From CAWAND01 sp963797485 (lineage in GTDB: Bacteria > Chloroflexota > Anaerolineae > Anaerolineales > E44-bin32): a DNA stretch of 64,000 nucleotides. The DNA is taken from NCBI GenBank assembly GCA_963797485.1, contig CAWCPF010000003.1, positions 806,001-870,000 on the forward strand, given 5' to 3'. Positions within the stretch are counted from its first letter, which is position 1. Every line of letters starts with the position of its first letter. The notes beneath the pieces are model-generated. The model saw only the letters and a program-made list of their open reading frames with translations. It ran no database searches and was not told the origin of the DNA. Of the stretch, positions 12,114 to 21,841 are shown one piece after another. Both the position numbers and the translations under genes were made by a program.

Positions 12114-13672
12114 TCACGGCCCGGAGCGGGAAGTGAATTCGCTGCGGACCAGGCATGCCTGAGGTTGGTTGGCGGTGCTCAAGCCCCAGAGCGTCCCGAC
12201 CGACGCCTCTCGAATGAATTGCGCAACGTCGGCCTTGAATTGGGCGAGCGAGCTCCGGTCCAGGTAGAACATGTGCCCGGCGGGATAGTACTTGATGGCG
12301 ATGTTCGGGCGCAGCTCCGGATCGATGTTCATGTGGTTGATCATGTGCTGGGTGGCGAAATGGGGTGTGGCCAGGTCATAGTACCCCTGCGCCACCAGGG
12401 TCTTCATGAACGGATTCTTGGCCACCGCGCCTCGCAGGGCCTCGCCGGTGTGCGGCAGTTCTCCCTTTTCCCATTCCCACGCTTCGTTGACTTTCTCGCT
12501 CAAGGGTTCATAGCTCAAGTCGGTCTCGACCCCGAGTTCATGCCTTGCGTAGTAGTTGAACATCGACAGGAACGGTGGGGTGGTAGACGTATTGGAGGGG
12601 TCAAACTCGGGCTTCTCGGTAACGGCCAGGGCTTCGATGCCGGTGAAGCGCGGAATCGAGTCGGCCGACGCTTCGCTTCTCATAGCGGAGCAGTTCCTTG
12701 CAGAATCTGAAGATGTCGATGCGCAGGTTGCTGCCCTTGACGTACGTCTCCGGCAGCCCTGTGTAGCGGCTGAGCTGACCGGCGATGGCCTCGGCTTCCG
12801 CCGCATCCAGCTGATCGCCCTTCATCAAGGCCGTGGCGTACGCTCCGCCGGACCAGGCCTCCACTTCGGACATCAGATCCGGCACTGCCATTTCCTGCAG
12901 CTCGGGTGAAAGCCGATGGTGATACCAGGCCGTAGCGGCATAGGTTGGGACGAAGAGCTGGAAGGGCAGGTCATCACCTTGCCCGAAGAAGATCGGCCTC
13001 AGGTTGATGGCCGTCGAGATCAGAATGACACCATTGAAGGCAATGCCCCGATCCACCAGGTGACCGGCCAGACCCACGGCGCGCGTCGTGCCATAGCTCT
13101 CGCCAGCCATGAAGAGGGGTGAGTTCCAGCGCTGATATCGAGTGAGATACAAGCGGATGAACTCCCCGACGGACTCGACGTCGCCTTTCACCCCCCAATA
13201 CTTCTTGTCCAGGTCTTCTTTGGCCACGCGGCTGAAACCGGTGCCGACCGGGTCGATGAAGACCACATCGGTCACATCCAGCCATGTGGCTTCATTAGCT
13301 TCCAAGTGGTAGGGAGGCGGTGGCATCCAGCCCTCGTCTTGCATGACCACTCGCCTGGGTCCAAGCGCACCCATGTGGAGCCAGATCGAGGCTGAGCCCG
13401 GCCCGCCATTGAAAGCAAAGGTGAGCGGACGCGTGGCGAGATCCCCTAAATCGTCAAGGGTGTAAGCCGTGAAGAAGATTTCGGCTTCGGTCTCACCAAA
13501 AACATCCTTCAAGGGGATCACCCCCGCGGGCGGTGTACTTCAGCCTCCGCCCCTTAAGCTTGAGTTCGTGATGGGTCTCGACCGGCTCGAGTCCAAGCAG
13601 GCTGCGCTTCTTTTCCTTGTCGTCCTTCTTCTCTTTGGCCTCAGTCTGGGCAGTCTCGTTGTGGTCATGCAT
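12114..13672 (-). CDS. Peptidase S10 (serine carboxypeptidase-like), two apparent frameshifts
   Basis: An alpha/beta-hydrolase-fold peptidase of about 519 residues. The N-terminal FAFNGGPGSASIWLHMGALGP supplies the oxyanion hole, the nucleophile is in FMAGESYGTTRA, the catalytic Asp in QGYYDLATPH and the His in YPAGHMFYLD. The ATG at 13672 opens a Lys/Glu-rich leader without a clear signal peptide. Frame is lost near 13521 (within YTARGG/IPLKDVFG) and near 12652 (within VGRLDSRFTG), although both joins read through conserved sequence. A cytoplasmic or unconventional location is possible given the lack of a signal. Confidence 0.85.
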
Positions 13673-13812
13673 TGGTCACTGTCCCTCTCACGGGCATTGG
13701 CTCGAGCCGGCGATGCCCATTCAATGTACCCCAATTGGGCGCATCTGAGGCGACGCCTAGTTCTTGGGCAACCGCCTCCAGGGGAAGGAGCTAGGAGGAT
13801 GCGCCGGAGGGA

Positions 13813-14301
13813 TCATAGCTCGATGGCGAACTCGATTTCGTCTTCGATCGGGATTCCGGCGGAGGAACGTTCAGGGATTTCCGGTTTGAGAAGCCGCGAC
13901 TGCCGGACGGCCCCCCGATGGACCGCCACTTGAGCCCAACCCGCCTTCCGGTAACACGCCATGGCCGGAAGGTTGTCGTTGGTGGTGACCAGCCACAGGC
14001 GCCGACAGCCGGCCGCGGCCGCCAGCATGCGGACGGCTTGGATCAACCGGGTGCCGATACCTTGGCGCCGGACTTCAGCGACCAGGATGACGACTTCGCA
14101 TGACCGGTCCTCAATGAGGTACTGCAACAGCCCTACCGGCCCGCCGGATTGTTCGGCCACCAGGCCGGGCAGCTCACGCACATGATGCAGGCGGCCGCGG
14201 GACACGACCCGGGTGGAGGCAAACTCCCTGGCGACGAGCGATTCGGCCCACTCCTGATCGGAGGGGATCATGTCTCGAATGTGCACGGCTGACGGTGTCA
14301 T
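13813..14301 (-). CDS. GNAT family N-acetyltransferase
   Basis: A 162-residue single-domain acetyltransferase. The acetyl-CoA pyrophosphate loop is RRQGIGTRLIQA, after the beta-strand VVILVAEV, and the C-terminal NLPAMACYRKAGWAQVAVHR matches motif B of the family. The acceptor substrate cannot be inferred. The start codon overlaps the region after the DMT gene on the same strand (35 bp to its stop), so both may share a transcript. Confidence 0.75.
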   Translation of the reverse strand: MTPSAVHIRDMIPSDQEWAESLVAREFASTRVVSRGRLHHVRELPGLVAEQSGGPVGLLQYLIEDRSCEVVILVAEVRRQGIGTRLIQAVRMLAAAAGCRRLWLVTTNDNLPAMACYRKAGWAQVAVHRGAVRQSRLLKPEIPERSSAGIPIEDEIEFAIEL

Positions 14302-14335
14302 GGCGGCGAGGCGTAGAGCGGCCGGGACAGCCAGG

Positions 14336-14795
14336 TCATTGCCGGGGCAGAATCAAGAGCACGCCCCCAAACATCACGACCAGCCCCAGCAGGCGCTGGG
14401 GAGTCAAAGGGATCGGCGCAACATGGCCGATTCCGGTGCTGTCGGCGATGACCGAAACCAGGAGTTGACCCAGAATTCAATCCCGCCAGGCCAGCCGCCA
14501 CGCCCGTGCGTTGGAGCGAGAAGGTCACGCCGGTCACGATGGCCACCCCCAGCGCGCCGGCGGCGACGAGCATGGTCACGGCGGGTCGAGGGAGCTGGAT
14601 AATGCCCCAACCCTGCCAGCACACCAGCCCGGCGACCAACAGGCCGGCCAGCGTGCCACCACTCAGATTCATGAGCAATCCGGTTCGAAGATTTCCGATC
14701 ATCGGACCGAGGCGGCTGCTCAACGTGGATTGAACGCCAATCGCCAAACCGGTGGCCAAGGCCGCCAATGCGCCGACCACGAGGGTACTCTTCAA
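14336..14795 (-). CDS. DMT-superfamily (DUF606/YdcZ-like) membrane protein, one apparent frameshift
   Basis: An inner-membrane protein of about 150 residues with four to five hydrophobic helices. It reads LAALATGLAIGVQSTLSSRLG, GNLRTGLLMNLSGGTLAGL and GVAIVTGVTFSLQRTGVAAG, then after a one-base shift near 14478 LGQLLVSVIADSTGIGHVAP and a terminal GLVVMFGGVLLILPRQ. This is the DUF606 pattern seen in small drug/metabolite transporters. GAGGGGAGGAGG precedes the ATG. The shifted reading ends at 14336; without the correction the C-terminal helices are lost. Substrate unknown. Confidence 0.75.
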
Positions 14796-15047
14796 GGCAA
14801 GCCTCCTCCCCTCTCGTATTGCCGGAACTGGCGCCGGGCCGCCGACAGCGCGGCCCAGTCACAGGGAGATTCTGGCACGCTTGCCCGTTGGCGCAAGATC
14901 GCCGTCGAGCGTTGGCGGGAAGGAGACCAGGGGCCAGATGGACCTGTCCGCAGAGCCCGGGGATTGGCCCCGGTCGTCACGAGCCTGGCTTGAAATGGAA
15001 GAGGCGGGCGTGGGGAGGCTTGGCAGCTCTGAAAGCTCCGGGAAGCT
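14796..15047. other. Intergenic stretch with no recognised gene
   Basis: GC-rich, with no reading frame I can support on either strand and no convincing promoter or terminator. Confidence 0.5.
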
Positions 15048-15311
15048 TCAGATCGGATGGCCGCTGTCGGATCGCGAGGGACTATGATGCTGATCGATCC
15101 CCTCCGACCACTCGTCAATCAGGCGGCTGGTCTCGTCGAGGCGTTTGCGCAGATCAGCCAGCAGCTCGGCTTTGCCAGGCAGGGTCGACCAACCATCGGA
15201 GTCGATGGTGTTGACGATTTGCTGGGACATGCCTAACAGCGTCCTCTCGAGGAAGACGGGCTCTGATTTGGAAGTCTGGTTGGGAGAAGCCTCTACCTGG
15301 GGCATAAACAC
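15048..15311 (-). CDS. Small hypothetical protein downstream of the BTAD regulator
   Basis: An 87-residue, mostly acidic helical protein (SQQIVNTIDSDGW, ADLRKRLDETSRLIDEWSEG) with no signal peptide or known domain. A Shine-Dalgarno-like GTGAGGTG precedes the ATG. It is the last of three small genes following the large STAND/BTAD regulator on the same strand, so it could be part of the regulated unit, but the gap to the previous gene is about 96 bp. Function unknown. Confidence 0.45.
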   Translation of the reverse strand: MFMPQVEASPNQTSKSEPVFLERTLLGMSQQIVNTIDSDGWSTLPGKAELLADLRKRLDETSRLIDEWSEGIDQHHSPSRSDSGHPI

Positions 15312-15407
15312 CTCACTGGCTCGACTCCAATCGCGTCATGCGTGCCGAAAGCGAGGCGGTCAAGTCCGCGCCTTGAGTCGCATTCAACCAGCCTGTCGGC
15401 TACGACT

Positions 15408-15698
15408 TCAAGCCGCCCGGCTGTGTCTCCGTTGCCGAAAGTTTCGCTCGGGCAAACCTTGCGACGGCCATGGGTCCGGACCGGCGTCATTCGGTCCTTC
15501 GAGCTCCAGGATGTACTCGTACGCCTGCCTGGCAAAGACGTCGAAGGAGTTGGCCTCGATGGCGCACAGGCTGTCCCGGATGGCGGCGGGGAAGTCGAAC
15601 TCCGACAGGAGTTGGGCCACTTGGCCCGCCTCATAAGTCGCCCGCACGCTTGGATCCAACGTCGAACGTCCGAGAAGTTGATCCAGCGATCTCATCAT
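15408..15698 (-). CDS. Small protein with a RiPP-leader-like N-terminus
   Basis: A 96-residue protein. The first 65 residues (SLDQLLGRSTLDPSVRATY, then LLSEFDFPAAIRDSLCAIEA and SFDVFARQAYEYI) resemble by eye the leader segment of Franean1_4349-type putative RiPP precursors, which share a GR-x-x-x-DPxxR opening and a late LxAIxxxxxxxFAR. The ATG pair at 15698/15695 has a very strong ribosome site (GGAGGGAGGAGG). No maturation enzyme is nearby, so precursor status is inference. The C-terminal 30 residues look poorly coding and may hide a frameshift. It follows the glycine-tailed peptide gene by 98 bp. Confidence 0.45.
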   Translation of the reverse strand: MMRSLDQLLGRSTLDPSVRATYEAGQVAQLLSEFDFPAAIRDSLCAIEANSFDVFARQAYEYILELEGPNDAGPDPWPSQGLPERNFRQRRHSRAA

Positions 15699-15796
15699 GA
15701 ACCTGCCTCCTCCCTCCATCCCATGGGTCCAAAGAAAATGGCAGCGAAGGGGCCGCTGCCAGGAGTCCCCCTCAGGTTTTGGTTCACATCTGACGT

Positions 15797-15877
15797 CTAG
15801 CCGCCGCCGTCGCTTCCGCCGCCACCATTCGGCATTCGCTTGAACATGCTGGCATCCTTTGTGTGGATGTGGGTCAT
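15797..15877 (-). CDS. Very short peptide with a glycine-rich tail
   Basis: A 26-codon reading frame opening MTHIHTKDASMFKRMPN and closing with nine residues of which seven are glycine (GGGGSDGGG), then TAG. It lies 114 bp downstream of the BTAD regulator stop-proximal region on the same strand and just before the RiPP-leader-like gene. No clear Shine-Dalgarno sequence is present. A longer frame starting at 15881 overlaps it in another register, so translation is unproven. The glycine tail is the reason to list it. Confidence 0.3.
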   Translation of the reverse strand: MTHIHTKDASMFKRMPNGGGGSDGGG

Positions 15878-15991
15878 CCATGCCAGCGTACGAAAAGACC
15901 CCTCAAGAAATCCCTAACTTGAGCGAGTGGGGATCAGGCACCCGTCCGATGCCTGTTCACTGCCTGATGCGGGTCTGGGGCCTCTTGGAAC

Positions 15992-18900
15992 TCAGGAAAT
16001 GATACGCAGGTAGAGCTGCCGGGTCTCTTCCGGGGGGTCCAGACCAAGCTCTTCCGCCAGCCGGCGGACGTAGGCCTGGTAGTGCCCGATGATCAGGCTC
16101 CGGCGGCCCAGCTTGCCAAGGAGTTCGAGATACCTGTAGTTGAGGTCGTCCCGGAGTGGCTCGAGCTCGAGGGTCTTGTGCAGGCTTTCCTGCGCCTGTT
16201 CGAGCTGGCCGCGGATGACGGACTCGGCGGCGTGCTCATCCAGGAGTCGGACATAGACTTGTTCCAACTCGCGCCGGCGCGCCGCCGCCCATTCGGTGTC
16301 GAATTCAGGCAGAAAGGGACCGGTGTAGGCGAGAAGAGCCTGGTTCAGGGCGAATATCCGTCGGGGATCCCCGGGAACCGTCCCAAGGGCAACTCGCGCC
16401 GTTTGGGCGAAAGCGGCCGCATCGTAGCGCACGGGCACGCGGGGGGCGAGTTGGTAAAGCGAACCCTCGATAGCCACGATGTCCAGACCGAGCGATTGGC
16501 GCAGGCTGTGGCCGGCCGTGTACAAACTCGACACTTGCCGGCCGGGGGTCTTGTCGGGCCAGAAGGTCTCCAGAATGATGTCACGCTCGATCGGCTGGCG
16601 GTCCGCCAGAAAGAAGAGCAGCTGGCGTTGGAGCGGCTCGAGCTGGATATGATCGTGGCTGCCAAGGCGCACGCTCGAATGGCCCAGGGCAGTCAGCCTG
16701 AGCTCGTCGGCCGGCGGCGCTGGCGCCAGTTCGCTCTGGTAGTGGGCGGCCATGGCCCGCATCACTTCCACCCTTCGAGCGACGTCTGACAGGACGGGGT
16801 GACGTCCCAGTTGCTGCTGGCCGAAGTTCAAGAGCCGGTCGTCGTACAACCACTCGCCGGCGAGCACCTGCTGGGCCGAATGCCTTCCAGCCGCCAACAG
16901 AGCCGATTTAAGAGCGGCCAGGGTTTCTTCTTCTTGGCCGAGATCCAAGTGCGCCACGGCCATGAAATGGTGGAGCAGGGTCGTGAGGACGCCTCGCCTG
17001 GAGGCCTCATCGCTATCCAGATGGGCTTGGATTCTTTCGAGCGCCCGGTCAGGGTGGTCTGCAATCTGGACACCGATGGCCTGCACATCGATGGCCAATC
17101 TCTCATCGGACGAGTCGGCCACCGCCAGCGGCGCGCTCCAGCCATTCGCCGGCCAACTGGTATGGTGCCGCAGCGCCGATGAAGGGCGCCGGTCTGGCGG
17201 TCCCCGTAGGATTGCAACCAAGGGACCTGCAATCGGGTGGCCAGACGCAGCCCTTCGCCATACAGATGCCCAGCCTGGAGGTGCAGGCCGAGATCGCTGA
17301 AGAGATCCGCCTGACCGTACAGCAATGTGATTTCGGATCGAGGCGAGTGGGCCTCATGGGCCCGGGTCAGACCCTCGGAATAGAACTGGAGAGCGCGCTC
17401 GTATTGACCCTGCATGTGAGCCAGATACCCGAGATTGTTGAACGTGATCGCCAAAGACGGGGACGCGCCCAGCTTGAGGAAAATCTCGTGGGCGCGAGTG
17501 ATCGCCCGTTCATGATCCTGCCATCGAGACTGAAGATCATAGATGTTGCTCAGATCGAGCAACGTGCTGGCCATCACGGACGAGGCACCCAGCTGTTCCG
17601 AGATATCACAGGCCGCTAACAGCGCCTCTTCAGCGGCCTGTAAGTCGGCGCCCTGATGGAACAAGGTGTTGCCCTTCACCCGGAGCATGGCCGCCCAAGG
17701 GGCGGAGTCTTTCTTGGCGGTAATCAAACCTCGGACCTGCTCACAGTGTTCCAGTGCCTGCTCGTACTGCCCGTGTTGCATCGCGGTGAAGCCCAGGACA
17801 TTGTGAGCGCGGGCTAGAAGATCTGGCTTGGCTCCTCGCTGATCGTGATCCCTCAGGACGCGCGCCGCCAGCTGATCGCTTTCATCCCGACGGCCCTGAT
17901 CACACCAGACGCTGGCCAGATACAGGGCCACATTGGCCGGAACGGGCTTCACTCTTTCGAGCGCCTCTACCCACCAGCGCTCCAGCGTGCGGTACCTCCC
18001 TTGTAGGCTCAAATCCTTGGCGTTGGCCTCGGCCAGCTCGGTTGCAGCGTCCAGGTCATCGATCTCGACGTAGATGTCGAAGGCCTGTTCGAGCAGGGCC
18101 TCCCCAGCCAGCTGTGCGGCGGCGAGGCGGCGCAGTTGGAAAAGCCGTTCGGGATCTTGGGCTTCCAGCTCCGAAAGCAGGAATTGGCGAAAGAGCGGAT
18201 GGTACTCGTAGCTCCGGGGCCGGGTTTCTGTGGCGGTCACGAACATGCCCCGGCGGAGAAGCTCGGCCAGGTGACCCTGGCTGTCCTGCCGATCCAAAAG
18301 GCGGTCACAGCGCTCGGCAGTCATGAAGGGCAGCACGGCTGATTCACACACAAAGGCTCGCTCGTCGGGTTCCATCTCGGCCAGAATATGCTCCCCGGTC
18401 GTATCGAAAACCGCCGGCATCTGGGCGACCGATGGAAGGGGACTCCGGCTGGCTCGGGCCCTCACCAGTTCCTCTCCGGCGAGATGCACCCCGGTCACCC
18501 ATCCCTGTGTGCCGTCTTGCAGGGCCGCCAGAGTGTCATCATCGGCTTCCAGGCCGAACTGATCGAGCAGGTACTGGCGAGCTTCTTCCGGCGTCAAGGC
18601 CAGGTCGTGAAGGCCGATGCCGCCGACCTGCGCGTCGACGACCCAGCGCGACATCCCGATATCCGGCAGTTCGCGGCCGGCAATCATGACCGTGACGTGA
18701 TCCGGCAGGTCAGCGATCAGGGCATCCAAGAACGATGTGGCTGCGGGGGATGGATTGACGCGGTGAATGTCGTCGAAGATGATGACGAACGGCTCGTCGA
18801 TCAGCTCCCGGATGGGACGGGCAAAGGCCGCTGAAAGAGCTTGGGGCGGGCTGCCCGCAAGCCCGGCAATTGAAATCTGTCCGCGCAGACGGCGGAATCG

Positions 18901-19170
18901 CTTCGAGAGCGAGGCCTCCAGGATCGAGGCCAGCCTGATTTCGTCCTGGTCAGCCCGAGTCAAACGAACCCAACAGATGGGAAGATCGGCATGCTGGTCG
19001 AAATCGACCATCAGCCCCGTCTTGCCGTAGCCCGGGGGCGCGCTGATCAAGATCAGGCGGCGAGGCAGGAACTCCAGCAGTCTATCGACCAGCCGGGGAC
19101 GGTGAAGACTTGCCGTCTCAGGAGAAGGAGCGGTGATGGCATACTTGAATGTTTTTGACTCAGAAACCAT
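15992..19170 (-). CDS. STAND ATPase/TPR/BTAD transcriptional regulator, apparent frameshifts
   Basis: A cytoplasmic regulator of about 1,060 residues built like MalT/SARP hybrids. The N-terminal NTPase has Walker A SAPPGYGKT (residues 43-51) and Walker B FVIIFDDIH. A long array of TPR-like helices follows (e.g. RAHNVLGFTAMQHGQYEQAL, FNNLGYLAHMQGQYERALQF). The C-terminus holds an OmpR-type winged helix (LFFLADRQPIERDIILETFW) and a bacterial transcriptional activation domain (YDAAAFAQTA onward). DNA-binding is thus C-terminal, whereas in classical SARPs it is N-terminal. Frame is lost between about 17130 and 17190, probably by two indels. Three small genes follow on the same strand and are plausible targets. 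Confidence 0.8.
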
Positions 19171-19299
19171 GTTGGAAACGCCAATAGCATGCCTGCGGGC
19201 CTCCCGGGCTGGTACCGGGGATGGCCCTGGCCCGAGAGCACTCCCCTTCCGCTTGCGCCGCGATTGTACCCTTAACGCGCCGGGCTATTTGCTCGCGCA

Positions 19300-19668
19300 T
19301 CAACTGGCAGGCTCTGGCGCCAGCATGAACCACTCGATGAACGACGTCGCCCGGCCGGTGTTATCGAAACGGATCAGCCAGATGTTGCTGTACGTCCGTT
19401 TCGGATTGGCATAGTCTGTCCAGCCGCGCACCACCCCCAAATCGGGGGTCTCAACCAGCACCTCGAACCGGAAGGTCCAGTCTCCGGGCGTGTCCTGCCG
19501 GGCCAGCCAGCCCTTCACAATCCCTTCGACGCCCACCCAGGGTTCGGCGAAGGGGCTGGTTCGGTATTCAGCGTCCTGGGTGAACAGGGCACGGATTAAA
19601 TCCGGCTCATTGGCCGTCCAGGCAGTCTTATAGGCCTCCACCCAACGGCGTGTCCGCGGCTTTTCCAT
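19300..19668 (-). CDS. SnoaL/NTF2-like fold protein
   Basis: A 122-residue protein with the cone-shaped NTF2-like pattern: RRWVEAYKTAWTANEPDLIRALFTQDAEYR at the start, PWVGVEGIVKGW in the middle, and a C-terminal strand pair ending SFIEWFMLAPE. Such proteins are often polyketide cyclase-like, isomerase-like or simple ligand binders; the role is undetermined. The start at 19668 is fixed by an almost ideal ribosome site AAGGAGGTCGAT. The palindrome copy at 19724 lies 56 bp upstream. Confidence 0.7.
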   Translation of the reverse strand: MEKPRTRRWVEAYKTAWTANEPDLIRALFTQDAEYRTSPFAEPWVGVEGIVKGWLARQDTPGDWTFRFEVLVETPDLGVVRGWTDYANPKRTYSNIWLIRFDNTGRATSFIEWFMLAPEPAS

Positions 19669-19723
19669 ATCGACCTCCTTGATGAACTCCGGTGAATGCC
19701 AGCCCACGGGCCCCGGGACTAAA

Positions 19724-19739
19724 AGTGATGAATTTCACA
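19724..19739. repeat. Dispersed palindrome, copy 3 (AGTGA-TGAATT-TCACA)
   Basis: One mismatch from TGTGA-N6-TCACA. It lies between the divergent NTF2-like gene (56 bp upstream of its start) and the receiver gene at 19879. Confidence 0.6.
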
Positions 19740-19878
19740 AATCACCGCCCCGAGTGTGCGTGATCGGCAACCTACAAACGTGTTACAGGGGACCTTAGTC
19801 CCCTTGTGAGCCGGACCTCTAGCAGTCATCCTTAAGCAGCCGGAGGGTTTGAGGCTAGCGTATAGCCGAGAGGCTGGC

Positions 19879-20322
19879 ATGCAGCTCAACCCTCCAACCG
19901 ATCTCCACGCGTCCGACACCAGCCGAGGCAACGGACATACCCCTCACCCGTCGTCGGTTCTGATCGTCGACGATGAGCCGGCGTTCTGCTTTGCCATGGC
20001 CGAGATCCTGCGCCTCAACGGCTATGAAGTCATGCAGGCCAACAGTGTCCGAGACGCCCTATCTCTGCTGGAAACCGCCACCCCGGATCTCATCCTCACC
20101 GACATCATGATGCCGGGTTCGGACGGATTGGCCTTCATTCGGCAGTTGAGAAGCCGCGAGATCTGGGCCAAGATCCCTACCATTGCAGTCAGCGCCAAGG
20201 CCATGAACCAGGATCGAGACGCCGCCCGCGAGGCAGGCGCTGATGGCTATCTGGCCAAACCGTTTTCCGCGCAAGAGCTGCAGGACACGATTCGGGTCCA
20301 TGCCCGGCCCAAAGCGGCCTGA
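19879..20322 (+). CDS. Stand-alone response regulator receiver domain
   Basis: A 147-residue CheY-like protein: acidic pair in VLIVDDEP, phospho-acceptor Asp about residue 75 in ILTDIMMPG, Thr/Ser switch in TIAVSAKA, and Lys in GYLAKPFSA. There is no output domain, so it must signal by binding partners; the kinases at 24.5-27 kb are candidates. A 24-residue disordered N-terminus precedes the domain. The ATG at 19879 is preferred over 19849, which would add an unconserved extension. Confidence 0.8.
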   Translation: MQLNPPTDLHASDTSRGNGHTPHPSSVLIVDDEPAFCFAMAEILRLNGYEVMQANSVRDALSLLETATPDLILTDIMMPGSDGLAFIRQLRSREIWAKIPTIAVSAKAMNQDRDAAREAGADGYLAKPFSAQELQDTIRVHARPKAA

Positions 20323-20383
20323 GTTTTTCCCTTCAACCCCATTTCCGCCAGCCTAAGAGTGCAGGGCCAGACCTGGCTGAAAG

Positions 20384-20407
20384 CGCGCCGCGGGCCAATG
20401 CGGCGCG
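20384..20407. terminator. GC-rich hairpin between convergent genes
   Basis: CGCGCCGC and GCGGCGCG pair perfectly around an 8-nt loop, between the ends of the receiver gene (+) and the double-GNAT gene (-). It has no clear T-tract, so terminator function is inferred from position. Confidence 0.4.
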
Positions 20408-20431
20408 GGCTCGCTTTGAGGTCCGTGTCGG

Positions 20432-21283
20432 TCACGCGTCTCGTTCAAACACCGGGAAGACCTGTCCGGTCTCGTGAAACCCGAGGTTGCGATACAGAGT
20501 CTGGCTGGATTGGTTGTCCTGCTGGGTGTTGACCGTCACCCTTCCGTAACCCCGCTCGGAGAAGTGCCGCAGGACATCGACCACCATGGCCCGGCCCAGC
20601 CCGCGGTGCTGAATCTCGGGCACGACGGCCAGCCGGGCCAGGTGCGCGCCAAAGGCGGAGGCGGTGCTGATTTGATACCCGGCCAATTGGCCGTCGACAA
20701 AGACGCCGCGGGCCAACGCGGCCTGGTCGAAGGCCAGTTCGAGGGCCGAGATTGAGTGACGCCAGATCGGCGAGAAGGCCCGCGCATCGACCTCGACGAC
20801 CTGTTCGAGGTCCAATGGCTCGAGATCGCGCAGATCGGCGTCGATAGAAGCGTCGTCGGCCACTTGGCCTGCGTCCCACTCCAGGAAGAGCACGGCGTTG
20901 GTCTGGGCGAAACCTGAGCCGGTCAGCATGGGTTCGAGCCAGGCGTTAAGGCTGAGCGCCGCCAATGTGTGGACGCCTAACGCCCGGGCTGCAGGGAGCG
21001 TCTGGGTCCACAGCACGTCCCACACATCTTGCGGGCGGTAGCCCGAGGCCGACGCGAAAATGCGGATCCAAGAAACGCCGGGGGGATCGGGTGGGCAGGC
21101 CAGGATGCCGACCGGGAGACGGTTATTCTCCGCCAGCAAATAAGGCTGCGTGTTCAGCAGCTCGAGCGCGCCGGCCCAGTCCAGGTGCTGGTGGCGCCAG
21201 CGCGCGCCTTCCATAAGGCCCCTGACGAGGTCTTTGTCGGCCATCTCAGCCGGTCGAACCGTCCACTGGCCCGGCTCACGCAT
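20432..21283 (-). CDS. Tandem GNAT-domain acetyltransferase
   Basis: A 283-residue protein with two GNAT-like halves. The C-terminal half is canonical (FGAHLARLAVVPEIQ then HRGLGRAMVVDVLRHFSERG and NQSSQTLYRNLGF). The N-terminal half (VRPAEMADKDLVRGLMEGA to GSGFAQTNAVLFLEW) is divergent and lacks a clear acetyl-CoA loop, as in other duplicated GNATs. The ATG at 21283 follows the stop of the TPR gene by 14 bp on the same strand. Substrate unknown. Confidence 0.75.
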   Translation of the reverse strand: MREPGQWTVRPAEMADKDLVRGLMEGARWRHQHLDWAGALELLNTQPYLLAENNRLPVGILACPPDPPGVSWIRIFASASGYRPQDVWDVLWTQTLPAARALGVHTLAALSLNAWLEPMLTGSGFAQTNAVLFLEWDAGQVADDASIDADLRDLEPLDLEQVVEVDARAFSPIWRHSISALELAFDQAALARGVFVDGQLAGYQISTASAFGAHLARLAVVPEIQHRGLGRAMVVDVLRHFSERGYGRVTVNTQQDNQSSQTLYRNLGFHETGQVFPVFERDA

Positions 21284-21297
21284 GCAAGGGGCTCGGT

Positions 21298-21841
21298 CTA
21301 GCTGCCCATCAGGCGCAAGGGGAGGCGCGCCAGCCAGCGAAGGAAACGCTGGCGCAGGCTCAGCTTGGGCGAGCGGTCGAGCCCTCGCTGAAGGCTGGAG
21401 AGCGCTTCCAACGGCTCGCCGCGCTTGAGCTGAAGCTGAGACAGGGAACGCATCGTGGCCGCCGAGCGCGTCATCCTCCCCCAGTTGCCCCAGCTGCTCG
21501 GCGGCCGATGCATAAGCCCGTTCGGCTTCCTCGAGCCGGCCGCAGGACGCCAGTGCCGAGGCCAGGTTGCCTTCGGCTTGGGCAGCCCGTTTGGCCTCCC
21601 CCAGTCGGTCGAAGACCTGGGGCGTCCCTTCAACCAGTGCCAGGGCCCGGGCGGGTAGGTTCCCCTGCAGAAGAGCCACGCAGGCATTGTTGGCCATTTC
21701 GGCGGATTGAAGCTCATTGCCGGCGGCCAGGTGCGCCCCGGCGGCGGCTTCAAATGCCGCTCCGGCTTCCTCCCAGCGGCCGGCTTGATAGGCGCGCCGG
21801 GCATTCGCCTCCAGCCCACTCGCCGTTTGGGCAGAGCTCAT
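21298..21841 (-). CDS. TPR-like protein, one apparent frameshift
   Basis: About 180 residues of paired helices with the TPR pattern (ANARRAYQAGRWEEAGAAFE, SAEMANNACVALLQGNLPA, AEGNLASALASCGRLEEAER). After a shift near 21465 it continues RSLSQLQLKRGEPLEALSS and ends in a basic tail. Without the shift the frame would run on as a false fusion into the downstream GNAT gene. The start ATG overlaps the stop of the XRE gene by 4 bp. Probably a protein-interaction adaptor, which is inference. Confidence 0.6.

Noticed and set aside
15048..15881. A complete RiPP biosynthetic cluster
   Set aside because: No radical SAM enzyme, cyclodehydratase, lanthionine synthetase, peptidase or exporter is present, so only possible precursor-like genes are reported.
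20432..21841. A TPR-GNAT fusion protein of 469 residues
   Set aside because: The apparent fusion arises from a frameshift near 21465; the corrected TPR frame stops at 21298, and the GNAT gene has its own ATG at 21283.
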